Virus record (IMG/VR): IMGVR_UViG_3300034112_000560
Span: 1 to 33,835 of that record
DNA from: a virus
Reading direction: 5' to 3' (one strand)
DNA: 33,835 bases
The position numbers were made by a program, and so were the translations under genes. Below, piece by piece: positions 8,001 to 14,400 of this stretch. Under the pieces are notes generated by a model. That model made no database searches. It saw only the letters and a list, made by a program, of their open reading frames with translations, and was not told where the DNA came from. Position 1 is the first letter of the stretch. Each line of letters begins with the position of its first letter.

Positions 8001-8263
8001 GTCGGATTGGTGCCCGACGGATCCGGGTCGTAGGACGCGAACGATCCAGCGGCGAAGGCGTCCGATCCGATGTAGGGGTTGACGTAGAGCTGGAATGGGG
8101 CGTTGAGCGGATCGTTCAGCTCGCCCGATCCCGCGAGGATGTTGGCATTGCCCAGCAGCTGCCGCAGGCCATCCAGCATTGCGGTGAGCTGGGCTTTGAC
8201 GTCTGCCTGGCTGGCGGCCAAAGGCCAGCTGCCGGCATCGGCCGCCTTCTTGATAATCGTCAC
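5021..8263 (-). CDS. Large tail fibre protein, cyanophage type
   Basis: A 1080-residue fibre. The N-terminus (about 1-60) is a helical attachment segment, followed by a long beta-helix-like body with the phrase MRPFKTINRALIEAGLI near 110-127 that I associate with pectate-lyase-like fibres of picocyanobacterial phages. The C-terminus has ITWPAILWADGTAPTL and a final FYTRNGGTTWRGS, a typical trimerising or tip motif for phage fibres. The start is GTG at 8263; the ribosome site is weak (GACAGCG). It is the first gene after a strong intrinsic terminator, only about 40 bases away, so it either relies on read-through or has its own promoter. The next fibre gene overlaps its stop as TGATG. Role: host surface recognition. 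Confidence 0.85.
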   Translation of the reverse strand: MTIIKKAADAGSWPLAASQADVKAQLTAMLDGLRQLLGNANILAGSGELNDPLNAPFQLYVNPYIGSDAFAAGSFASYDPDPSGTNPTTANIDAKIRRIDNQRLTCGYSEMRPFKTINRALIEAGLITSKSWFNYSQEAAHLDCVSIRLSAGVHTLYNDPGNTGTTPAVWADGKVPTIAELVGFNPNEGGCILPRGCTMWAPDYRKCTIRPNYVPADADEAYSESSGVATITNRSCMFRTTGTGYTFGYTLMDKLGSTSSHHLLSGYEFASEAQLTGFYGKINTALAPNGNGSAALLVARTSEHQIVGPISGSPSEAWDTVGSASFYILNVGIRSVRGLCGALMDGSKVTGLRSMVTAQYTNTGNQKTLSCWQIYSGGSWVTPANYQALIDSSPDSRRMKPGRRSFHIRVINGAFVQEVSVFSIGAGVHNWVQTGGELDSTNGNTSFGGITALAEGYRSAAFPIDKSWTLSAFRVPLRPDAKTPAIRRIFLGTVSSATSGAITLSAALDPAVLESFTLRPDSYIWVENPQGPDWRAQLANPSWSAGSPTIINIAAALADENGAAGGSSVNNRRVYIRRIADNRTKEERRLVLKLANTTNARTPQRHQILQLDPTRAGVSGALPAATTLAVTSTTATTPVGDGVLRSALISLRRSNPDQNYANSTYYRKGTVVKHANKHWAAISDLTTATASPDPALWSECYVGMPEAFNAEDPFVNEAPSLVFDDDASGTEASTTLGWSWSTAFTSSSATAAVWLRTQYRSGVDYLAAHALLVALGLSSADAHTALAPQLEASRLRDPASSSDFPVAPAGGLATGRANYPVEFRRPSTLAMAPHRTAWSGWGNYSTALPQVQQDMAARNRFSYLFTNNGGGFVACDGTQEDMLRFTPAGLEDLTTGEVAQVGDIGAPDVAIGSSTTFSGTIIDSVFQGVMDFTGATLQGFPLANSSTAGLIETATIAEVLTAMTTVGAGGLAITTDAMPAAMRSNAVDLGSATALDLSLGSFFFRTVNGNVTFTFTNVPSNGITLFLFEFLYTSGTITWPAILWADGTAPTLVAGYTYTVAFYTRNGGTTWRGSRPTIWT

Positions 8264-8289
8264 CGCTGTCTAGGCAGGGCCATGGACCT

Positions 8290-8300
8290 AGGGTAGCGGG
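8290..8300 (-). promoter_or_regulatory. Repeated intergenic 11-mer, copy 1 (possible promoter element)
   Basis: On the minus strand this reads CCCGCTACCCT and lies 26 bases before the fibre gene's GTG, just past the terminator's T tract. The same 11 bases occur before the tail-tube-like gene at 9783. TACCCT fits the TAnnnT form of a -10 element, but no good -35 is seen. Weak evidence. Confidence 0.3.
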
Positions 8301-8302
8301 CC

Positions 8303-8340
8303 AAAAAAAAGGCCTGACAGGCCACCACGCCCGTCAGACC
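8303..8340 (-). terminator. Strong rho-independent terminator
   Basis: On the minus strand an 11-bp stem (arms 8340-8330 and 8321-8311, with two G-U pairs) encloses an 8-base loop and is followed at once by eight T residues (8310-8303). It lies 23 bases after the stop of the gene at 8363-9403, so it should end or attenuate the head-tail transcript before the fibre and lysis genes. Confidence 0.9.
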
Positions 8341-8362
8341 TGCCACTTCCCACGCGCAGATC

Positions 8363-9403
8363 CTAACCCATCCGCAGCTGCGTTTCACCGAGCACCAGGA
8401 ACGCCGCGCTGCCGCTGATCAGCTCCCTGGCGCCGGTCTCGACGCCGGTGCGGGCCAGCAGCAGGTCGGCCTCATACCAGAGCGCCCCGCCCAGCCGTGG
8501 ATCGCGGCAGGGGTTGCTGCCGGGCGCCTCCGCCGGCCGTTCGCGGTGCAGGTAGAACCGGGCCCGGCACCGGCAGCCGCGGTCGAGCATCATCACCAGC
8601 CGCAGCAGGGCTGTTGAGTCCTGGCTGCCGGCCCGGTAGCTGCGCTCCAGGTCGAACTGCAGGGTGCCGCTGCCGCGCACCAGGGCCTTCACCGAATCCC
8701 CGAACGGTTCCGCCAGCGCCGTGGTGTCGGCCGTCGCGGCCTCCTGGTCCAGCGTCCAGCGGGCCAGCTGGGCCTGCAACTTCCACCCGATCAGCTCAGC
8801 GCCGGCCGCGGCCGAGGGGATGACAGCGACCTGGTCGGCAGGCAGCTCCGGCTCCGCCAGTGGCAGCACCGCAAGCACCGACTGAGCCAGGGTGAGCAGT
8901 GCCGCCTGGTAGGCCGCCTCAGCGGAGTAGGGGGCCAGCACGAGGGCGCCGAACGCCACGCCCGCCAGGGGCAGCCGGCCGGTGGTGCCACCGTTCACGC
9001 CGTTGATTTCGGAGTCGTAGAACGCCAGCCGACCCAGGGTGTCGCGGCCGGCGTAGCAGGTCAGCTGCTGGGTCAGGCCGGTCGTCGCCGACGCCTCCCA
9101 GTAGGCCGCGGCATCACTGGCGGCCCAGTACGACCCGGCGTCGTTGGTGCGGTGCGCCGTCGCGGGCCCTGCAATGCCCAGGCCGCCCCAGTGGCGGTGG
9201 CCATCGGGGCAGTCGGCGTAGCCGTTGAGGTTGGCGTCGATCGGCAACCCGCGGGCACAGGAGATGATCACCCGATCGCCAGGCCAGAAGCCCGGCTGCG
9301 CCAGCCAGAGGCGGCCGTTATCAAAGCGGGCATCGGTGAGCACCGTGAGCGGCGGCCACTCACGGCTCAGCTCCATCTCCCCGCCGGTGCCCAGCAGGCT
9401 CAT
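8363..9403 (-). CDS. Virion protein with C-terminal tail-tube-like domain
   Basis: A 346-residue protein of two parts. Residues 1 to about 195 are a unique N-terminal region containing aromatic repeats (SYWAASDAAAYWEASA) and six cysteines spread over the whole chain. Residues about 205-346 parallel the adjacent 126-residue protein: DTTALAEPFGDSVKALVRGS lines up with DTALGDTTRSYVYGLRAYSG, and both end in a strand pair after a TGV/TGI turn. I infer a shared tail-tube/baseplate-hub fold. The start overlaps the upstream stop as TGATG, so the two are co-translated. Similar proteins occur in cyanophages, to my recollection, without an assigned function. It probably forms part of the distal tail or fibre collar. 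Confidence 0.7.
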   Translation of the reverse strand: MSLLGTGGEMELSREWPPLTVLTDARFDNGRLWLAQPGFWPGDRVIISCARGLPIDANLNGYADCPDGHRHWGGLGIAGPATAHRTNDAGSYWAASDAAAYWEASATTGLTQQLTCYAGRDTLGRLAFYDSEINGVNGGTTGRLPLAGVAFGALVLAPYSAEAAYQAALLTLAQSVLAVLPLAEPELPADQVAVIPSAAAGAELIGWKLQAQLARWTLDQEAATADTTALAEPFGDSVKALVRGSGTLQFDLERSYRAGSQDSTALLRLVMMLDRGCRCRARFYLHRERPAEAPGSNPCRDPRLGGALWYEADLLLARTGVETGARELISGSAAFLVLGETQLRMG

Positions 9404-9783
9404 CAGACCGTCCCGCTGATGGCGTTGAAGACCACCGAGACCTGGCAGCTGACCACGTCGCCGACGCTGGTGGAGATGCCGGTGTTCTGGAACAGGACGG
9501 GCCCGCGGATGTTGCGGTCGAGCAGGATCAGCTCCAGGTCGCGGATGGTGTCGTCGGCCGTGATCTGCTGCTGCAGCAGCTGGCTGACGGGGCTGCTGCG
9601 GTCATAGAGCAGGGTCATGGACCCGGAGTAGGCCCGCAGTCCGTAGACGTAGCTGCGGGTGGTGTCACCCAGGGCGGTGTCCTCCGGGGTCTCGGAGGAC
9701 AGCTGTAGCGAGATGTCGCGGGCCTTGGCGATCGCGATGCCGTCCAGGCGCACCTCGGCGTCGCGTGAGGTTAGGACGGCCAT
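9403..9783 (-). CDS. Tail-tube-like structural protein
   Basis: A 126-residue protein with the pattern of small tail-tube proteins: LTSRDAEVRLDGIAIAKAR, then ETPEDTALGDTTRSYVYGL, SGSMTLLYD and a closing VGDVVSCQVSVVFNAISG. This is a second tube-fold protein in addition to the main tube gene at 20056-21252, which sits in the canonical place. It may form a distal tail ring or an adaptor to the fibre. No Shine-Dalgarno sequence is evident before the ATG; the 42-base gap upstream is C-rich and holds one copy of an 11-base element shared with the fibre gene's leader. Confidence 0.72.
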   Translation of the reverse strand: MAVLTSRDAEVRLDGIAIAKARDISLQLSSETPEDTALGDTTRSYVYGLRAYSGSMTLLYDRSSPVSQLLQQQITADDTIRDLELILLDRNIRGPVLFQNTGISTSVGDVVSCQVSVVFNAISGTV

Positions 9784-9807
9784 CGGGGCGGCTGGGGGGA
9801 TAGGGTC

Positions 9808-9818
9808 AGGGTAGCGGG
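9808..9818 (-). promoter_or_regulatory. Repeated intergenic 11-mer, copy 2 (possible promoter element)
   Basis: Minus-strand CCCGCTACCCT, identical to the element at 8290-8300 and at nearly the same distance (24 bases) from the next start codon. A related CCGCTAGCAT lies in the gap before the gene at 24386-24721. It could be a -10-type element or simply a leader sequence; no -35 match is visible. Confidence 0.3.
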
Positions 9819-9825
9819 TTGGTCA

Positions 9826-9984
9826 TCACCCCCGAAACCACCGAACCGCACCCCAGATGGGGAACAGCATCGGATTCCATGCCTGACTCGGCTGCTGCAT
9901 GGTGTTGACCCACCAGATGCGGCCGATGCAGCCGAAATGGTCGTTGATGTAGAAGGCGGGGGGTTGCATGGGTTTTAATTCCAT
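9826..9984 (-). CDS. Trp-rich 52-residue protein
   Basis: A very small gene. It is supported by an excellent ribosome site, GGAGGTGAG, eight to nine bases before the ATG at 9984; that site lies inside the last codons of the upstream gene, whose stop it overlaps by ten bases. The product contains five tryptophans, including IGRIWWVNTM, AWNPMLFPIWG and a VRWFRG end, and is hydrophobic without a clean long membrane helix. A surface-active, membrane-associated peptide is possible. No family is recognised. Confidence 0.7.
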   Translation of the reverse strand: MELKPMQPPAFYINDHFGCIGRIWWVNTMQQPSQAWNPMLFPIWGAVRWFRG

Positions 9985-10205
9985 CGTTTCTCACCTCCAT
10001 GGCAAATGTAAAGAGCTGAAGTCATGCTCATAGGGATTAGCGTTTTCCCGACCGGGACCAATGTTGTGGATCGTCTTGTTTCACCAGTTGGCTTGCAGTG
10101 AGTTCGCAGATAAGCATTGCCTGCCTCATGCAGCAGTAGCACTGCAGCTAGGCCAACAGTTGCCCCAACCATCAAAACAACGGCAAAGGTCATTTCCCTA
10201 TCCAT
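9975..10205 (-). CDS. Small single-TM protein
   Basis: A 76-residue protein starting at the ATG at 10205 (TGATG overlap with the previous stop). Residues about 6-27 (TFAVVLMVGATVGLAAVLLL) form one membrane helix. The remaining 48 residues are polar, with TLVPVGKTLIPM and two cysteines (CKPTGE and YICHGGEKRW) that could form a disulfide or bind a ligand. The base composition of its second half is lower in GC than its neighbours. Function unknown; a membrane protein in a small-gene cassette of this kind could affect superinfection or host physiology, but nothing in the sequence proves this. Confidence 0.7.
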   Translation of the reverse strand: MDREMTFAVVLMVGATVGLAAVLLLHEAGNAYLRTHCKPTGETRRSTTLVPVGKTLIPMSMTSALYICHGGEKRWN

Positions 10206-10453
10206 CAGACCCGCTCCTCGAAGCGCATGTGAGCCACTACCTTGTTGATCAGCGCCAGCGGCACCTTCGGTGACCTCGGCACCCAGCGCCTCGAGGCCCA
10301 GACCTGCGCGACAGGATCCCACTCGGCGATCTGGTCGAGCAGCGCCCGCGTCCGGCTTCGGCGGTGGAAGCGGACCAGGTTGGGATTGCGGCTGAAGATT
10401 GGATCCTGGGTGACCGTCCACCCATCGCCGTGGTAGAGGATGTGCGGGGCCAT
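10205..10453 (-). CDS. Hypothetical basic 82-residue protein
   Basis: Starts at the ATG at 10453 in a TGATG overlap with the previous stop; a longer reading frame upstream only shadows that gene. The product, opening with MAPHILYHGDGWTV, is basic (RFHRRSRTRALLDQIAEW, RRWVPRSPKVPLALI) and has neither a membrane helix nor a cysteine. A nucleic-acid-binding role would fit the charge but no motif confirms it. I do not recognise the family. Confidence 0.65.
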   Translation of the reverse strand: MAPHILYHGDGWTVTQDPIFSRNPNLVRFHRRSRTRALLDQIAEWDPVAQVWASRRWVPRSPKVPLALINKVVAHMRFEERV

Positions 10454-10635
10454 CACCCCACCCTCCCCCGCCGCTGACGCCGCCGAAGCCACATCCCAAC
10501 CCGCACCGCAACCACCAGCGGCCACAGGGCCCCAGCGAGCAGGGCGGCGAGCCATTCGCCGGGCTCGCGGCATTCATGGGGGCGCACGACGCTCATCGCG
10601 GTGAAGGCGCCGGCCCAGGCGTAGATCTCAAGCAT
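10453..10635 (-). CDS. Small membrane protein with basic tail
   Basis: A 60-residue protein from the ATG at 10635, which overlaps the previous stop by eight bases. It has a short hydrophobic N-terminal segment (about 4-17), a PHECREPGEW linker and a strong membrane helix (about 28-50, LAALLAGALWPLVVAVRVGM), then an Arg-rich tail RRRQRRGR that would sit in the cytoplasm by the positive-inside rule. The CREPGEW linker before the helix resembles small phage membrane proteins I have seen annotated as hypothetical. Function unknown; a holin-like role is possible but it is 7 kb from the endolysin. Confidence 0.7.
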   Translation of the reverse strand: MLEIYAWAGAFTAMSVVRPHECREPGEWLAALLAGALWPLVVAVRVGMWLRRRQRRGRVG

Positions 10636-10996
10636 TGGGGGCCTCGGGTTGGGGGATGGAATCGGCTTGCAGCCAGTCGCCCGCCAGTCGCCTAGCCCAA
10701 ACCGTGCCGTCATTGCAGGCTGCGTACAGGACGTTATTGGCATAGGTCATCGCCGTCACCACGCGGGCCGGGGCCGGCGCAGGCGGCGGGGTCTGCTGGG
10801 CGGCTCGGGCGGCTCGGGGGACTCGGGGGACTCGGGGGACTCTTTCCGACCACCACGGCTGGCCGGGGACGATGCAGTCGTATTTGGCAAAGTGACCGTT
10901 CGTCGGATGGCTGCCACGTCGGGTCATGATCCGCACAAACCCATCCCCATCCGCATCCTCCGCCGTCGGCAGGCGATCAGTGATCCATTCGCTCAT
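10628..10996 (-). CDS. Hypothetical protein with DUF551-like start and VPR repeats
   Basis: A 122-residue protein. The opening SEWITDRLPTAEDADGDGF resembles the N-terminal WI-x-x-RLP motif of DUF551-type phage proteins, in which the remainder usually carries a short beta segment with a DG-x-V strand; here FVRIMTRR follows and PGQPWW ends that part. A low-complexity linker (RVPRVPRVPRAARAA, then a Pro/Ala run) leads to a C-terminal beta-hairpin-like VLYAACNDGTVWARRL. No ribosome site is obvious before the ATG at 10996. It is the first of five overlapping small genes. Confidence 0.65.
   Translation of the reverse strand: MSEWITDRLPTAEDADGDGFVRIMTRRGSHPTNGHFAKYDCIVPGQPWWSERVPRVPRVPRAARAAQQTPPPAPAPARVVTAMTYANNVLYAACNDGTVWARRLAGDWLQADSIPQPEAPNA
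10801..10842. repeat. 9-bp tandem repeat inside a coding region
   Basis: About four and a half copies of a 9-base unit: two of CGGCTCGGG, then two of GGACTCGGG and part of a third. It encodes the VPR/AAR linker of the 122-residue protein. Because the unit is a multiple of three, copy number can change without breaking the frame. Confidence 0.8.
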
Positions 10997-11076
10997 GTTC
11001 GCTGGGGAAGCTCAACACCCAGACCCTACCCTCACCCCAGCCTTCGCCTGCAATCCCTGTGCCAGATCGGTGACCG

Positions 11077-11457
11077 TCACACCGCTACGGCTCGCAGCTC
11101 CACCGTGATGTTCACCCGCCCGATCAGCTCCCGCGGTTCGGACTTCTGTGGCGGCTGGTCGGGGATGAACCGCCACTGCAGCCCCGGCAGCTCCGGGGCG
11201 ACGCCGGGCGCCCAGATCTCGGCCGGCAGCAGCAGCTCATCCATTCCGCTGCCGCTGGCCAGCCATGCCGCTTCAATCGCCACCCAGTCGGCCACCGGCC
11301 TGGCGTCGAACCGCAGGGCCAGCGTGGCGTCGACCGCCAGGCTGCCGCGGCGGCGCCGAAACGTCAGGCCCGATTCGCTGCGGGTCTCGCTCACCGGCAC
11401 CGACGGCGCGGTGAACTGCCGGTCCGCCGGGCGGATCGCAGGGAATGCCACGCTCAT
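11077..11457 (-). CDS. Minor tail protein following the tip protein
   Basis: A 126-residue protein overlapping the tail-tip gene's stop by four bases (ATGA). It begins with a PAIRPADRQFTAPSVPVS segment and ends in GRVNITVELRAVAV, with a central LLLPAEIWAPG strand and GLQWRFIPDQPP. The order of a short opening sheet, a FxLPxExW element and a (K/Q)WR(F/Y) strand matches small minor tail proteins found next to tail-tip genes of cyanosiphophages, as I recall them. Probably part of the tail tip; no enzymatic motif. Confidence 0.65.
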   Translation of the reverse strand: MSVAFPAIRPADRQFTAPSVPVSETRSESGLTFRRRRGSLAVDATLALRFDARPVADWVAIEAAWLASGSGMDELLLPAEIWAPGVAPELPGLQWRFIPDQPPQKSEPRELIGRVNITVELRAVAV

Positions 11458-14400
11458 GAGATCACCACCTGCTGCAGGTCCGACTTGCCCAGTCTGGTCA
11501 CCCGGTACGACCCGCTGGCGGTGCCGGACAGGCCCAGCAGGGTGCCCCCAGGCTCTGCTGCCACCGTGAACTCATCGGTCGTCAGGCCGCCGCTGCGCAC
11601 CCAGTACGTGGTCTGCTGCAGCAGCCCCGTCGGCAGGTCGCCACTCGTCGCCGTGAACGTGACCTGGTCGCCGGCGGCGAACCCATGGGCCGTTGCGGTC
11701 GCGGTGTCGGTGCTCAGGTTGAACGTCACCGCCTTGTCGACGATCCGATCGGTCGCCACATAGCTCGTCACCCGGCACGCCAGCTGGTAGGTGCCGGCGC
11801 CGGTGAACACCGCCGTCGCGCTCGCCTCATTCGTGGAACTCCAGTCCACCGCACCACCCGCCGGGATCACCGGGGCCGTCCAGCTGTAGACCGGATCGGT
11901 CGCCGTGCCGCTGATCCCAGCGGTTGACGTGATCGTCGCCGGGCTGGTGCCGGTCGTGCTGCCGGTGATCGTCACGGTCCCGATCGTCGTACTGGTCGGC
12001 GCAGCCACCGCCAGGATCAGATGCGTGTCGGTGATGGTCACAGCACCCCGCGTCACGGCGCAGCTGGCGGTCTTGCTGCCGCTGCTGCTGGCGGTGATCG
12101 TCGTCGATGCTGCCGTCGGCGTCCCGAACGTCAGGCCGGCGCCGGTCCAGCTGTAGGTGAACCCCGTCCCGGTCCCGCTCACCACCGCCGCATAGCTGCC
12201 GGCCACGCCGACGGTCAGAGTCGAGGGCCCGGTGATCGTGACGCCGGTGAAGCTCGCGGTGATCGTGCCCGGCGCGTCGGTGCTGCCGATCGCGCCTTCA
12301 ATGACCCAGTTCTGGGCCACGTCGAACCCCTCGGAGATCAGCGACAGGCCATCCTCATCGGTCGGCCAGTGCAGGGCCGTCACCGCGATGTTGCCGGCAT
12401 CGTTGAACGCCATCGACTGCACCTTGTAGCTCATCTCCGTCGCGTTGCGCTCCGCCAGGCAGAACACCGCAGGGCCGCGGCCGACAGCGCGACCGTTGAG
12501 GATGACCAGCCCCACCTCCTGGGTCTGGCTGCTGCCGTCCCACAGGAGGGCGTCGTAGGTGCCGTCGGCAATCGGTTCGCTGGTGACGATCGTGCCGTCC
12601 GCCAGGATGGCGCCGTTGCGGGCGGTCTCGTAGGCGACGGTCTCCATCGCCAGGCGGCAGCAGCGGCCCGGGCTCAGGGTCGCTTGCTGCGGGATCGTCT
12701 CGAACGTGACCTGGTGGGTCACCAGCCGCTTCATGCGGCACTTCAGCTTGGCCACGTCGATCGCGTGCCGCTCGCTGGTGCAGAAGTCGCTCATGTCGAT
12801 CACCTCAAGCGGTGCCGCCTCGCTCACCCCGATCTCGCGGACCGTCACCTCCCGGGTCACGGGGAACAGGCCCCGGTTGCTGCCGTCGCCCTCGGCCCGG
12901 CGCTCCTCCCTCCACTTCACCGACACCCGCACCGGCTGGCGCTCGGTCTGGTCCAGGTAGCTCAGCTTGAAACTGCCCTCGATGATGTTGCCGGCGTTGA
13001 ACAGGCCCGTGATCTGCTCCGGTGCGCCGAACAGCACCGCCGGCTGCAGATAGCTCACGCCGTTGCGGGTGATCAGGTCCAGCAGGAACAGGGCCGCCGT
13101 GTCGTTGCCCCATGTGCGGATGTTGACCGGCTTCGGCAGTGCCCCATCCCAGAAGTAGCCGCGGGTCCGGGTCCAGTCCGTTGCGCTGGCGAAGCTCGCC
13201 TCGTCGACCTGCAGCGGGCTCAGGATCGATCCCACCCCATAGCGCTGGTTCAGCAGCCCAGCGGCCAGGAGGGCCGGGAATGAATGGCTGGCGCCGGGCC
13301 CGTCGTTCACGTAGACGCTGAGCTGCCCCAGCTGCTGCGCCTCGGTGCCGCTGCGGATGTTGACGCCCACCAGCGTCATGTCCGGATAGGTCGGCGTCGT
13401 CGGCGCCGTGTCGATCACGTTGACGTAGGTGATCTCGTGCTCGGGGCTGCTGGCGCTGGTCGTGATCTCGTCGTAGACGAACTGCTCCGCCAGGCGGGCC
13501 CATTCGTCCACATAGTTGCCGCCGTCAACGTTCGGCATCCCGATCCCGCCGCGCGTGTTGATGGTGCAGGGCATCTGGAACGTGGCCGCCTGGCGCTGCA
13601 CATACTCCCCGGCGACGCGCACCACCACCGACCCATCGCCGACGGTCTGCAGCGACGACAGCCGCGCATCGATGACGATCAGGTCGCCGCTGGCGGTGCC
13701 GCTGCGCACCTCCCAGCCGCTCACCGGGTCAAGGCGCACCTCCCATCGCTGGCGGGTCGGGAACTCGATCCGCAGGAAGTTGAACTGCGCCTGCTGCGTG
13801 CTGCCGCTGACGCCGAACAGCTGTGGCAGGCTGGACCAGCCGCTGGTGCTGCCGGCGATTCGGTAGCGCAGTCTCCAGAACGCGTAGCGGGTCTCAATCT
13901 GGGTGATCGTGCCCGACTGATACTGCGTCACCCGCAGGATCTGCTGGGCTGGCAGCTGCGACAGGTTGTAGTAATCGCAGGCCCGGCCGTCCACCTCCCC
14001 ATAGGGCATAGCGTCGCGGAAGTTCATCAGGCCCGCCACCCGGATCCCGACGGTGGAGCGGATGCCCAGCTCGATCACCTGCGCCGGCTGCGGAATCGCA
14101 ACGGTCGCCCGGGCCATCCGCAGCACATGCGGCGCCGCGGTGCCAGATCTGGTGCCGCCGGTGCCGGGGAAGTCCGCCGTGCCGGCTTCCACCACCCGGA
14201 ACGTCGCGGTCACGCTGATCCCACCGCCGATCGGCTGCTGGTCCACGTCCGAGCGGAACACGTCATCGGACGGGCTGCGTCCTGAGCAGACGCACACCGC
14301 CGAACCAATCCGGTACAGCTCCCCCACGACGATCGCGTCATCCCATGCCCGCTGGCGGCCGGCGACGGCTGAACCGATGTCGCCCTTGCCCTCGGAGTAG

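Noticed and set aside
12021-13283. Plus-strand ORF of 420 codons and similar long plus-strand frames across 13.2-15.2 kb
   Set aside because: Antisense to the J-like gene; Arg/Ala/His-rich low-complexity translations without motifs. High GC keeps stop codons rare in all frames.
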